Positions 1 through 7,932 of a stretch of DNA of 62,196 bases are shown here, one piece after another (position 1 is the stretch's first letter; every line of letters starts with the position of its first letter). The stretch lies in the NCBI GenBank assembly GCA_027306505.1, contig DAHUZP010000064.1, positions 1 through 62,196 on the forward strand, written 5' to 3'. The stretch is from Thermoplasmata archaeon. GTDB lineage: Archaea > Thermoplasmatota > Thermoplasmata > Lutacidiplasmatales > UBA184. Position numbers and translations under genes: made by a program. The notes under the pieces were generated by a model. It saw only the letters and a list, made by a program, of their open reading frames with translations. It searched no databases and was not told where the DNA came from.

Positions 1-319
1 CCAAGAGCCCTCGCGGGCCGCTGGCCTTCTCCTTCATCTCGTCGATGAGGTGGGACTGGCTCTCTCTCCAGGGCCAGGGAGAGTTCGTGATGAAGTTCTG
101 GATGGCCTCGTACTGGGCCTCGGGGACTCGGGCCGCGCAAGGTTGCATGCTCTTGCGCTCGCCGGGGAAGAGGTGCCCCTGGCAGTATTGCAGAGCGAGA
201 GCGCGGCGCCTGCGCTCCCGAGGAGTGTCTCGGAAGCGGCCGCCGATGCCGATACGCTGAATGTGGGCCTGCAGCCGCGATAGGGAAGGTGGAGGCCGGG
301 GCGAGCGGCGTGGGGCCAC
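1..319 (-). CDS. IS701-like transposase, N-terminal part (runs off the left edge)
   Basis: The minus strand is open from a possible GTG at 319 to the window edge, about 106 codons. It carries an ERKSMQPCAARVP stretch followed by a TNSPWPW stretch. In the IS701 group of DDE transposases (DDE_5/IS4 superfamily) a 'GERKSMEPMAAR...FLSNSPW'-like pair opens the protein, so I read this as the N-terminal helical region. The catalytic DDE core would lie outside the window, so whether the element is intact cannot be judged. The start is uncertain because the first 20 or so codons are Pro/Arg-rich and look non-conserved. No terminal inverted repeat could be paired with one end only. Family recognition is from remembered motifs, not from a search. 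Confidence 0.6.
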   Translation of the reverse strand, partial: MAPRRSPRPPPSLSRLQAHIQRIGIGGRFRDTPRERRRRALALQYCQGHLFPGERKSMQPCAARVPEAQYEAIQNFITNSPWPWRESQSHLIDEMKEKASGPRGLL

Positions 320-705
320 GCCGTCCGGTCAAGGGGAGGCCGGATTCAAGACCCCGGTCGTCGAGAATCGTACCCCCGCGTCGAACCTCGTACCGATACC
401 GGCGCGGATCGTCTGCGGCTACCAGACCGGAACGTCAGGCCGGGGAGGATTCCGCCAAAGTAGTGCTTCTCACCGTTGTAACGATGAATCCCCCGGAGGT
501 CCCAGTGATGGAACCTCCGGGGGTGGCCCTGGGTCGGGTCACGACACGGCGTAGGTGGCGACCTGGCGTCCCCGGGCCAAAGGGACCTCCGAGTCCGCCG
601 CGCGCGGCCTTGGCCTTCGGTCGAACTTCTCCCTTTGCTCCGGTCCGGCGGGGGCGGGCTTTCGGACCTCGGGTGCTCTCCCTTCCGGCGCTCCCGTCCT
701 CGGAC
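320..705. other. Gene-free stretch between the transposase and the DUF981 gene
   Basis: I see no convincing coding region on either strand here. The only structured element is the hairpin at 490-523. It probably holds the outer end of the insertion element and the 3' flank of the DUF981 gene. Confidence 0.5.
490..523. terminator. Perfect 11-bp stem hairpin, possible terminator
   Basis: CCCCCGGAGGT at 490-500 is exactly reverse-complementary to ACCTCCGGGGG at 513-523, with a 12-nt loop. It lies between the 3' end of the minus-strand DUF981 gene (706) and the transposase start (319). No T-run follows. It could be a terminator, a leftover of the insertion element end, or an RNA structure. Confidence 0.4.
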
Positions 706-1488
706 TCAAGGCGCCTTGGCTGCCCCGGCCCCGAGGTGTCCCGGGAGCGTCGTTGCGAAGTAGGCGAACGCCGCGTAGGCTGCGAGGGCCATGAGCAACG
801 GGAAGGCCAACATCACGAGCTGGAGCGCCCAGTGGACCCGGTAGCCCCTCTCGCTTCGAGAGCCGTCCTCGTCGGTCCCCTCGGTGTCGAGCTTGCTCAT
901 CGGTTGGGCGGCGCGGGAACCCATCGGGGTGCGGAGACCGCTGCCAGTGAGCGAGGTCCAGATCGAGCGGCCGGCGCTGGACGCGCTGAGGAAGTAGTCC
1001 GTGACGATGGTCGCCGGGAACGCCGAGACTGCGGCGAGGCCGAACGCGCCGTACATCAGGAAGGTGGTGTAGGGGTCCTTGGTGAACGCCGGGTTCGCGG
1101 TGTAGCCGGTCCAGCCGTAGAAGGCCGTCACGATTCCGACCACCAGGGCGAGGAGCCCGACCAGGTGCAGGTGGTGGCCCAGGTAGGCCGCGAGCGCGAA
1201 GCAGACCGCGACCAGTCCGAAGAGCAACATCACGTCGCCGAAGAAGATGTTGTACCCTCCCATGTAGGCGATAGGGAAGGGCCACGTCATCTCGGTCCAC
1301 AACGCTAGGGCCATCGTTACGGCTCCCACCCCGCCGATCGGAATGGCGGAGCTCTTCAGGGTCGTCCGCAGCCACTGGGGGCGGTTCGTACGGATCGCCC
1401 AGAAGGCGAGGACACCGGTGTAGGCGAGGAGCACGGCGACGAGCCCGATCAGGACCTCGACCAGAGCAAGATCATCAACGAATGCCAT
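706..1488 (-). CDS. DUF981-type polytopic membrane protein
   Basis: 260 residues with about six hydrophobic segments: roughly 7-30, 48-63, 80-103, 107-127, 140-160 and a last one near 222-246. A hydrophilic loop rich in Ser, Arg and Glu (about 180-215) precedes the last helix. The spacing of helices and motifs such as GYNIFFGD and the GWTGYTANP region recall the archaeal DUF981 family of uncharacterised inner-membrane proteins. The function of that family is unknown. The ATG at 1488 is preceded by GGGAGG a few bases upstream, which supports the start. The gene diverges from the AbrB-PhoU regulator, with two palindromes in between, so it may be a target of that regulator. Confidence 0.75.
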   Translation of the reverse strand: MAFVDDLALVEVLIGLVAVLLAYTGVLAFWAIRTNRPQWLRTTLKSSAIPIGGVGAVTMALALWTEMTWPFPIAYMGGYNIFFGDVMLLFGLVAVCFALAAYLGHHLHLVGLLALVVGIVTAFYGWTGYTANPAFTKDPYTTFLMYGAFGLAAVSAFPATIVTDYFLSASSAGRSIWTSLTGSGLRTPMGSRAAQPMSKLDTEGTDEDGSRSERGYRVHWALQLVMLAFPLLMALAAYAAFAYFATTLPGHLGAGAAKAP

Positions 1489-1622
1489 GGTTCCTCCCTG
1501 GGCTTAGGCCCCCTCCTTCGGTGCGTTCGTCCGGGTCGTTGCGTCGCGGCTGTAGCGGGTCGACATTGGACCTCCTAAACGAACGAAGGACCGTAGCTGT
1601 CATCCGACCTCTCTCACGGTCG

Positions 1623-1637
1623 TCCTTACCGTAAGGA
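1623..1637. promoter_or_regulatory. Palindrome TCCTTAC-N-GTAAGGA, candidate operator
   Basis: A perfect 7-bp dyad with a 1-nt spacer, in the intergenic region between the DUF981 gene and the PhoU-like gene. It shares the half-site TCCTTA/TAAGGA with the dyad at 1809-1825. AbrB-family DNA-binding domains bind as dimers or tetramers, so paired dyads next to such a gene suggest autoregulation. This is inference from symmetry and position. Confidence 0.5.
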
Positions 1638-1808
1638 GAGGGGATGCCGCCCTCTCGCACGGGCGGTCTCGTTCCGCTCACCGCTTCGCGGGAACGCCTT
1701 CCGGCCGGTCAGGGACCGGGGCGAGCGTCCCCACTTCAGTACCGCATAGGAAGGCCCAGGACGTAGGGTCGAATCGGCTTGACGGGTCCGCCATAACTGA
1801 CCGTGTGT

Positions 1809-1825
1809 CTCCTTACTTTAAGGAG
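1809..1825. promoter_or_regulatory. Palindrome CTCCTTA-N3-TAAGGAG over the ribosome binding site
   Basis: A perfect 7-bp dyad with a 3-nt spacer. Its right arm contains the AGGAG Shine-Dalgarno sequence (1821-1825) of the GTG start at 1833. It resembles the dyad at 1623-1637. A bound repressor or an RNA hairpin here could block translation or transcription start of the PhoU-like gene. Confidence 0.5.
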
Positions 1826-1832
1826 CCTGTTC

Positions 1833-2978
1833 GTGAACGCCCCTTCCTCTCCATCCGGCACCGCGGTCCAAGTGACGAACCCCCCGCCGGCACGGGAGGA
1901 GGAGTCGGTACGCCGGGTCCAGCGCACCGGCTCGACCTCCCTCTCGGTCACGCTGCCCAAGGGTTGGACAGAGGCGATGAACATCAAGACCGGCGACGCG
2001 GTGCGGTTCCGTGACGTGGGAGAGGGGCGGCTCGAGCTGTCCCTCACAGGGGAGCATGCGAAGAGCGCCCAGGCCCCCCCTCGGACGCTGAGAATCGACG
2101 CGAGAGGGGCGCCCCCCAAGCTCCTGGGGCGGCTCGTCGTCGGGGGCTTCATCACGGGGCAGGAGCACGTCGTCATCACGGGGGCCCTCACGCCGACCCA
2201 GCGCGAAGAGGTCGAGCACGCGGTCGCGAGGATGCTGGGGACCTCCATCGTCGCGGACCTCCCCGGGCAGCTCGAGATCCAGAACTTCATCGACCCCGCT
2301 CGCTACCCGTTGCCCCGGCTCTTCAGCCGAATCGCGGGCCTGCTCCGTGGACAGGTCGACCAGTGCGTTCGGGCGCTGGAAGGCCAGGACTCGGTGGACC
2401 TTGAGCGCATCACGACGGTGGAGGACGAGGTGGACCGTGTCTACCTCCTGCTCGTCCGGCAGCTCCTGGTCTCCAGTGACAACTTCCACGTCGCGAAGGA
2501 GGTGGGCGTTCCAAGCCACCACTTCCAGCTCGGTTATCGCCTGGTCGCGAAGTCGCTAGAGATGGTCGGAGACCTTCTCTTCGAGGTAGGGGAGGACCTC
2601 ACCACGGACCGGGCCCTCCCTGCGAAGCTTCCAGGTGCCGTGCGGACGGAGCTCTCGGCACTGCTGCAGCGCTTCGGGAACCATCTGGACCGGACCCTGC
2701 AGTCCTTCTCGGAGGTCACGTTCCAGGGCGCCAACGACGAACTGAATGGCATCGGCGAGGTGTACTCGGTGCTGAACGAGGCCGGTCCCCGGCTCGCCGC
2801 GAAGATCCGGGACCGCACCGTGGCGCTCGTCGTCCAGCGGATGGTCTCGAACCTCGACCATGCGTTGAAGATGCTGGTCATCGTGAACGAGGTCACGATC
2901 AACAAGAGCGTCGAGCCTGAGGTCCTCATGCGGGGATCGACCGACCTTCTCCGCCTGGACCGGAACGCGCGAAGCTAG
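1833..2978 (+). CDS. AbrB/SpoVT domain plus PhoU-like phosphate uptake regulator
   Basis: About 381 residues. The N-terminal third has a swapped-hairpin AbrB-type DNA-binding region (SLSVTLPKGW, then GDAVRF). Two PhoU-like three-helix segments follow, rich in Leu, Glu and Arg, with the typical IGEVYSVLNEAG-like helices near the C-terminus. This architecture is common in archaea and is usually annotated as a phosphate uptake or phosphate-responsive regulator. I chose GTG 1833 over the upstream GTG at 1803 because AGGAG sits 7 nt before it. It ends in TAG. No Pst transporter or phosphatase lies next to it, so the phosphate link comes from the family only. The adjacent divergent DUF981 gene is its most likely regulated neighbour. 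Confidence 0.85.
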   Translation: MNAPSSPSGTAVQVTNPPPAREEESVRRVQRTGSTSLSVTLPKGWTEAMNIKTGDAVRFRDVGEGRLELSLTGEHAKSAQAPPRTLRIDARGAPPKLLGRLVVGGFITGQEHVVITGALTPTQREEVEHAVARMLGTSIVADLPGQLEIQNFIDPARYPLPRLFSRIAGLLRGQVDQCVRALEGQDSVDLERITTVEDEVDRVYLLLVRQLLVSSDNFHVAKEVGVPSHHFQLGYRLVAKSLEMVGDLLFEVGEDLTTDRALPAKLPGAVRTELSALLQRFGNHLDRTLQSFSEVTFQGANDELNGIGEVYSVLNEAGPRLAAKIRDRTVALVVQRMVSNLDHALKMLVIVNEVTINKSVEPEVLMRGSTDLLRLDRNARS

Positions 2979-3042
2979 ACCCCCACCGAAAGGCCCTTCC
3001 ATGGCAAGGATGGGGCTCTGGAGAGCGCTCGCAGCGCGCCGG

Positions 3043-3414
3043 TCAGGCCGCGGTCCCAAGGAGCATGTGGAGCAGCCCCTCGAGCTCTCCGACCCTGGGG
3101 GGGAGGCGGATCTGGTGGAAGAGCGGCTGTCCCGCAGGGCCCGAGTCGCGGCCGCCGACCAGGATGAAGTGGCAGTCCTTGAGCGAACTTCGAGGCCACT
3201 GATAGGGGGTCTCGCAGCGATACTGGTTGCAGGCGCTGACGAGGATCGGGCGGGTCTCGGACTTTCGTTGGGCGCAGACCTGCTCCGCCTCCGCGAGGCT
3301 CCCCACCGGGACGATGTCCACCCCCCGGGCGTCCAAGGAGGCCTCCAAGAAGTCGAGGAGCGAGGCCGTCAAACTAGGGGTCTCTCCGATCAGTAGGACC
3401 CACGGTGTGGGCAT
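3043..3414 (-). CDS. Small receiver-like protein, function unknown
   Basis: About 123 residues from the ATG at 3414. The longer reading from 3459 adds only a Pro/Gly-rich stretch. It starts with a short beta-strand (WVLLIGE), then a helix and a second strand (VDIVPV), then RPILVSACN and FILVGG strands. This alternating pattern recalls a CheY-like receiver fold, but I see no convincing phosphoacceptor Asp after the third strand and no conserved Lys/Thr pair. It may be a degenerate receiver or another Rossmann-like small protein. It is convergent with the AbrB-PhoU gene, with a 64-bp gap. Confidence 0.55.
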   Translation of the reverse strand: MPTPWVLLIGETPSLTASLLDFLEASLDARGVDIVPVGSLAEAEQVCAQRKSETRPILVSACNQYRCETPYQWPRSSLKDCHFILVGGRDSGPAGQPLFHQIRLPPRVGELEGLLHMLLGTAA

Positions 3415-3529
3415 TATGGGAAGTTCATTCTTGCCCCGGGGACAAAAGCCCGGGGTCAATCCCAGTTGACCAGCCTGGGGTCCCCATCGCCCTCGTCCCG
3501 CGACCGGGATTCCCGAGTGGAGGAGGCCT

Positions 3530-4135
3530 TCAGGAGGTGACCACGATCACCCCGGCCATGCCGCCCCCGAGCCCCATCGGCATCTGCCCGCAAACGGCCG
3601 AGCACCACCAGGTGAAGGTGCCCGGGTGGCTGAGGTAGAGGGTGAACTGGACCACTGAAGGTCGGCCAGGCGCAGCTGCCGGAGGGATCGGTACGTTCAC
3701 GTTGTAGAGCTGCCCCGCGCTGATGGAGAACGTGTGCGAGACGTCGTTGGACCCCAGGGAGGTGACCTGGACCACGTTGGCCCCTGGAGCGAAGGTCACG
3801 GACTCTTCCCCGTTCGTCACCCCGCGCACCTGTGTCGCCATCGGCGAGGCGACGGCAGCTGAGGTGTCGAAGTTCTCGATCGTGACCTCGACGGGGGTCT
3901 CACTAGACAACGTGAAGTTCCCAGGGGCGAAGTAGGCATGGCCGGTGCCCGGGCTCACCAGGACATCGAGCGTGAGGTACTGCGTCGCCCGCTGCGGCAC
4001 AGGCGGTGGGGAGCTCGCAACGAAGAGCGCTCCCGTGACCCCCAGGGCGGCCAGGAGGACGAGGGCGGAGACGGTGACGGAGTTCAATCGTGGCCATCGT
4101 GGACGCGAGAAGCCTCTCGGCGTGGAGTTCGACAT
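3530..4135 (-). CDS. Membrane-anchored cupredoxin-like protein, copy 1
   Basis: 201 residues: a basic N-terminus, a transmembrane anchor near 20-42, and an exported all-beta domain. A His lies in DVSHTF, and the C-terminal loop reads WWCSAVCGQMPMG, giving the C-x3-C spacing of CuA or other cupredoxin copper sites. Unlike cytochrome oxidase subunit II, the position for the CuA His (four after the second Cys) holds Pro, and two Met residues surround it. Copper binding is therefore plausible but the ligand set is unusual. A paralogue is divergent at 4474, so the two probably share a promoter region. Roles could be electron transfer or copper handling outside the membrane. Confidence 0.75.
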   Translation of the reverse strand: MSNSTPRGFSRPRWPRLNSVTVSALVLLAALGVTGALFVASSPPPVPQRATQYLTLDVLVSPGTGHAYFAPGNFTLSSETPVEVTIENFDTSAAVASPMATQVRGVTNGEESVTFAPGANVVQVTSLGSNDVSHTFSISAGQLYNVNVPIPPAAAPGRPSVVQFTLYLSHPGTFTWWCSAVCGQMPMGLGGGMAGVIVVTS

Positions 4136-4152
4136 ATTCTCATCGAAGGATT

Positions 4153-4167
4153 ATGGGCGCCGCCCAT
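4153..4167. promoter_or_regulatory. Dyad ATGGGC-N3-GCCCAT between the cupredoxin genes
   Basis: A perfect 6-bp inverted repeat centred about 25 bp upstream of the minus-strand start at 4135, in the 338-bp divergent region. On the minus strand CATAAT lies just inside it and could be a weak TATA element. A half-site CTCCTTAC, like those at 1623 and 1809, occurs nearby at about 4184-4191. The rest of 4168-4473 shows no gene. Confidence 0.35.
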
Positions 4168-4473
4168 ACTCACAGCCTCTCTCCTTACTCCCGGGACTGT
4201 CCGGAGAAGGTTCTGCGAGCCGGGCAGGCACGCACGGGAGCACCCCCCCTCGCGCGCTGGTCCCATGACCTCTTGTGCTCTGACCACCCGGAACTTCGTG
4301 TCCCCTCCTCGAAGAAACGGTCCCCGCGCCCACCACCGGCGTGGCCGGGTAACGCCGACCTGGGGCGGAGGCGGCTCGAGGTGGTCCTGCTGAGGGGGCC
4401 CCACCGGTCAGGTCAAACCCACTTCACGGGCCACCTATGACCTCCATGGGAGGTCGACCCCTCAGGAAGAGCC

Positions 4474-5124
4474 ATGACCGCGAACGAGCGGACCCGTTCC
4501 ACCAAGCGCCCCCCTACGTCGAACGTCGGAGCCACCCTGCTGGGTGCCACCGCTCTGGTCGTGGTGACCGTCGCGGTGTCCTGGTTCGCGATCGGGGGGC
4601 TGTACGGAGGCTGTGTGGGTTGCGGCTCTCAAGCGGCCCCCCAGGCGAGCACCACTTCCAGCACGACCTCGGCCCCTGTGCATGTCTATCTCACGATCGT
4701 GAACACTGCGGCAGGAGCGGACCAGTACCTCCCGGCGAACTTCACGGTCCCAGCCAATACCCAGATCGACTTCCAGATCACGAACTACGACAACGGCGCG
4801 AACAACCTGAGCGGTCCCTTCTGGAACGTCTCGGGCACCGACGGTGGGACCGAGACCATCGACGGTGGCATGCCGGGGACCCCTCAAGGCGCCGTCTCCC
4901 AGCTCCCCTACGGGTTCGCCTCCCACACCTTCACCATCCCCTCGGGACCCCAGACCCTGAACGTGATCATGCCTCCCGCGGCGAGCCCGACCGACCCCGC
5001 GGTCGTGACGTTCAGCGTGACCTTCACGGCCTCTGGGACGTACAACTGGAACTGCATGGCCCCGTGCGACCCCGCCTCTATGGCGTCGCCTGGATTCATG
5101 GCGGGAACGATCACGGTGGTCTAG
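4474..5124 (+). CDS. Membrane-anchored cupredoxin-like protein, copy 2
   Basis: 216 residues and a clear paralogue of the divergent gene ending at 3530. It has an N-terminal transmembrane anchor (about 20-45), a short Ser/Thr linker, then a beta-rich domain with PANFTVPA, SHTFTIPSG and a terminal loop YNWNCMAPCDPASM. The C-x3-C spacing is kept, but the residues after it differ from copy 1. AGGAAG lies 4 nt before the ATG. The membrane end has an extra C-V-G-C pair (GGCVGCG) just outside the helix, which could form a disulfide or take a cofactor. It ends in TAG. The likely role is an exported copper or electron-transfer protein. The partner is unknown. Confidence 0.75.
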   Translation: MTANERTRSTKRPPTSNVGATLLGATALVVVTVAVSWFAIGGLYGGCVGCGSQAAPQASTTSSTTSAPVHVYLTIVNTAAGADQYLPANFTVPANTQIDFQITNYDNGANNLSGPFWNVSGTDGGTETIDGGMPGTPQGAVSQLPYGFASHTFTIPSGPQTLNVIMPPAASPTDPAVVTFSVTFTASGTYNWNCMAPCDPASMASPGFMAGTITVV

Positions 5125-5339
5125 AGGATACCGCAAAGCAGAGATCGGGGGGCGCCTCGCTCCGGGTGACGATCGGCCCGTGCCAGCCTAAGGGGTCGAA
5201 CGGACGGAGCGAGGTGGTGATGGGCCAGCCCCTTCCCCCCGACGATCCTTCCCTCTCCCCGATCTGATGCTCGCGCCCTGGCCGTACCCAGGGCTCGAAG
5301 GAGTGCTCCTCGGGGACTTCAAGTGCGCTCAGGCCTGGG

Positions 5340-5942
5340 GTGCCCGTGGTTTCCGGGCTCCAGCCCCCTCGGATCTTCGCCCCCCGACGCGACCTCCCAC
5401 CCGGACGGTATCCCTTGCTGGACGTCTTCCATGGTCTCGACCGTACTCTCCCCTTCCGGAAGTACCCCGGGGACGACCGCTCCGTCCTCGAACTGGCCCG
5501 CTCCTCCCACGCTGAGGTCACGGACGGCCCCGGCTGGATGTACGTCGCTCCCCGACGCACCCCTATCGAGGTTCGCCAGGCGGGGTTCCGGATGGTCGAG
5601 AGCCCAGACGACGTAATCGTGGTCGCGAGGGAGCACCTGCGATCGGGGTCCATCGCCTACCTCTACCTTGACATCATCCACGAGTTCCTCCATCTGCTAC
5701 AACGAAGGCAGGGCCGGGAGCTCTGGCTAGGTCCCAAGGTCCCCTACGTGGACCGCCCCACGGAGGTGGAGGCCTATGCCTTCTCGGTCGTGGAAGCGCG
5801 CAGGCTCGGTGCGTCCGATGGGTACCTTCGCAAGTACCTGCATGTGACCTGGGTCCGTCGGTCCGAGTACCTCCGGCTCCTCCGCCACGTTGGGGTCGCT
5901 CCTCCCCCCACGACTCCTCACCGGGGGAACGGCGGGGACTGA
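5340..5942 (+). CDS. Small HExxH protein, gluzincin-like
   Basis: About 200 residues from GTG 5340. The true start may be inside, because the first 25 codons look weakly constrained. The key region is IIHEFLHLLQ, an HExxH zinc motif, followed about 25 residues later by TEVEAYAFSVVEARRLG. There a Glu and an Ala-x2-Phe-type pattern could supply the third zinc ligand, as in small IrrE/ImmA-like or minimal gluzincin proteases. No signal peptide or membrane segment is seen, so it should be cytoplasmic. Substrate unknown. It is convergent with the START-like gene, with a 52-bp gap. Confidence 0.65.
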   Translation: MPVVSGLQPPRIFAPRRDLPPGRYPLLDVFHGLDRTLPFRKYPGDDRSVLELARSSHAEVTDGPGWMYVAPRRTPIEVRQAGFRMVESPDDVIVVAREHLRSGSIAYLYLDIIHEFLHLLQRRQGRELWLGPKVPYVDRPTEVEAYAFSVVEARRLGASDGYLRKYLHVTWVRRSEYLRLLRHVGVAPPPTTPHRGNGGD

Positions 5943-5994
5943 GCCCTTCTCTGGAGGCCTCGCGCGCCCCCGCGAGCGAAGGGCCCTCCGCGGT

Positions 5995-6528
5995 CTAGGC
6001 GCTCGGGAGATCGAGAGCACCGTCTCCGCGAGCCGAGGGTGGTGCAGCTCCCGCCCGGGTCGCGGTCGGCGCTCTCTTGCGGAATTCCCCCGCCATCTCG
6101 CGGGCGTAGGTGAGGTAGGCCTCCTCGCGTCCCTTCCGAATGGACCGCCCGACCAGGGTCAGGGCGAGGGAGGACCACACTCCCTTTCCCCGGAATCGGA
6201 AGCCCGCGTGAAGCGTCGAGCCTGACCCCATGGGGATCACGGAGAAGGCGATCTGCTCCCTGGCGAAGGGTCGGCCGTTCACGGTCATCTCCCCGTCAAT
6301 GGACCAGTGATGCTCGGACTCTCGGGTCACCACTCCGTCGACCCTGACCGGACGCTTGCCGAAGCGGAGGTCGGTCACCAGGTGGGTCCGTCGCTCGTCG
6401 AGGCGCTCGACGGTTCGGTGTACCATGTCGTGGGTGAGCTTCGCATCCTGCTCGCCATAGTCCAGCCACCAGTCGGTGACGAAGGTCGGGGGGGCTTCGA
6501 CCGCGATCTCGAGGACGAACTTCAGCAA
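5995..6528 (-). CDS. START/SRPBCC-like lipid- or ligand-binding protein
   Basis: 177 residues. The opening FVLEIAVEAPPTFVTDWWLDY and the alternating strands that follow (RTHLVTDLRF, HHWSIDGEM, LHAGFRFRGK), with a long amphipathic C-terminal helix (REEAYLTYAREMAGEF), fit the helix-grip fold of polyketide cyclase/SRPBCC proteins. Such proteins bind hydrophobic ligands, and no specific ligand can be read here. The last 25 residues are low complexity. It is followed 21 nt downstream... on the other side by a separate small gene at 6550-6963 on the same strand, so the two may be co-transcribed (6550-6963 first). Confidence 0.65.
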   Translation of the reverse strand: MLKFVLEIAVEAPPTFVTDWWLDYGEQDAKLTHDMVHRTVERLDERRTHLVTDLRFGKRPVRVDGVVTRESEHHWSIDGEMTVNGRPFAREQIAFSVIPMGSGSTLHAGFRFRGKGVWSSLALTLVGRSIRKGREEAYLTYAREMAGEFRKRAPTATRAGAAPPSARGDGALDLPSA

Positions 6529-6549
6529 GTGATGAAGCTCCGAGGCTCG

Positions 6550-6963
6550 TCAGTCAGACTTGGGGGAGCTCTTGCCCGGGGCGGACCGCGGCTTGGTCGT
6601 ACTGGGCGGTGGGGAGGCTCCGGCGAGCTGGTCGAGTCCGCTCCGCCTTATGAGGGCCGCCAGGATGCCGAGCATCGGGCCCCCAAAGAGCAGGATCTCC
6701 TCCAAGTTGTCCAGCCCGACTCCTCGTGGGGGGGACCAGCCCGGAGGGGGCGGAGGCTCAGCGGTGCTGGGCGGGGGCGATGTCCCCCCTTCCTGCCCGG
6801 CCTGGCTCGCGGCCATGACCTGCCTCCTGAGCCGGTCGGCCTCGCGGTTCATGATCGTGAAGAGCTCGGTCGCCTCTTCCATCGTGATCTGTCGGTTGAC
6901 CAGGCGGTTCGTCAGGTAGACCCGACGGTTCCCGGGGGAGGGTGCGGCCACGTTTCGCTCCAC
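6550..6963 (-). CDS. Hypothetical protein with one C-terminal hydrophobic segment
   Basis: 137 residues. A basic helical N-terminal domain (about 1-55, with MEEATELFTIMNREADRLRRQ) is joined by a Pro-rich linker (PPPSTAEPPPPPGW) to a short hydrophobic segment (EEILLFGGPMLGILAALI), then a Pro/Ser/Lys tail. The composition and third-position GC match real genes here. I do not recognise a family. It lies just upstream of the START-like gene on the same strand. Confidence 0.5.
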   Translation of the reverse strand: MERNVAAPSPGNRRVYLTNRLVNRQITMEEATELFTIMNREADRLRRQVMAASQAGQEGGTSPPPSTAEPPPPPGWSPPRGVGLDNLEEILLFGGPMLGILAALIRRSGLDQLAGASPPPSTTKPRSAPGKSSPKSD

Positions 6964-7275
6964 CCTCAGGCAGGAGGAAGGGCAAAATCAACCCTTCGCC
7001 CCTTGACCCCAGCCTGTTTCCGGGCTTCAGTTGGACCTGGGGGCCGCCTCCCCCATCACTGAGGCACGAGCCGGAGCGAGCCGTTTCGCATGGATGGATC
7101 CGGTCGGACCGCGTTGATCACCGCGGGCCTGGGGATTCCCAGGGAGGGACACGCCCCCAACCCGGCGAGAGGATGGACGGAGAGGCGGTGACGCCAGAAC
7201 GTACCCCCTGGGAACCCCGACAGGTTTGGCGACCGGATATCCCGTCACCTCGAAGGAGGGACGGGGCGCGCGGTA

Positions 7276-7479
7276 GTGTTGACCGGGCTCGAACGGATCG
7301 TCGACGAAGCAGGCCCGAAAGCGACCTCCCGGTTGCCTCAGGTCGCCGTTGAGGTCGCAGAGGCTAGCAAGGGGACGGTGCTCGTCGGGCTCGATCCTGA
7401 AATTATCCCCGCAGACGTCCGCCGACGCCTCGAAGTGGGGGCGAGTGTCCTCATGCTCGACAAGACTGGGGACCCTTAG
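7276..7479 (+). CDS. Possible small protein, unrecognised
   Basis: 67 codons from GTG 7276. The sequence is amphipathic, with a coherent alternating pattern (QVAVEVAEASKGTVLVGLDPE, then RRRLEVGASVLMLD), more protein-like than its surroundings. It has no good Shine-Dalgarno at the usual distance and a mixed third-position GC. It could be a fragment of a decayed gene. The flanks at 6964-7275 and 7480-7638 show nothing else. Confidence 0.3.
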   Translation: MLTGLERIVDEAGPKATSRLPQVAVEVAEASKGTVLVGLDPEIIPADVRRRLEVGASVLMLDKTGDP

Positions 7480-7638
7480 CGAGAGTGCCAGGAAGCTTCG
7501 AGCGAAGGGGCCTCGCCCCCGAATCGTGCGGCCCCCGCCCCACTTCAAGGGCGGCCCGCGCGGCAGGGTGCCACCCATCTCTGCGGGGTCACCGACCTTG
7601 AGGCCCAGGGGCCAGGTCTTCCCCGACTCAGGGGAAGT

Positions 7639-7815
7639 TCACAGGTCGATCTTGGTGTCGACCTGCGGCGCGCGGAACCCGACCTTCGCGTGGGACCCGT
7701 CGCACATGGGCTTGTTCGCGGAATGTCCGCAGCGGCACAATGCCATCTTCATCTTTCCATCGATCATCACGAGGTTCGGTCCGTCCAGCTTGGCGATCAC
7801 TTCTACGGTCGTCAT
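7639..7815 (-). CDS. CDGSH iron-sulfur domain protein
   Basis: A 58-residue protein. It has the full CDGSH signature C-x-C-x2-(S/T)-x3-P-x-C-D-G-x-H in the run LCRCGHSANKPMCDGSH, followed by the usual HAKVGFR stretch. Proteins of this family bind a redox-active 2Fe-2S cluster through three Cys and one His. The rest of the chain (TVEVIAKLDGPNLVMIDGK) is the short beta region that packs before the cluster loop in single-domain members. The ATG is preceded by AGGAGGGAGG, a strong ribosome binding site. It stands alone in a gene-poor region, so no partner can be inferred. Role likely in electron transfer or redox sensing. Confidence 0.9.
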   Translation of the reverse strand: MTTVEVIAKLDGPNLVMIDGKMKMALCRCGHSANKPMCDGSHAKVGFRAPQVDTKIDL

Positions 7816-7932
7816 CCTCCCTCCTGAGCGGGGGGACGTAATTAGAGACGCGCTTCGGAGGGCCGAAGTATCTTCTCGGATCCGTAGTCACTATCCGGCG
7901 TAGGAGCATAGTGCGGGGCCGAAGCTCCCCGG

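Noticed and set aside
1475-1681. 68-residue minus-strand ORF upstream of the DUF981 gene
   Set aside because: Overlaps the promoter region and the palindrome at 1623; no protein-like pattern.
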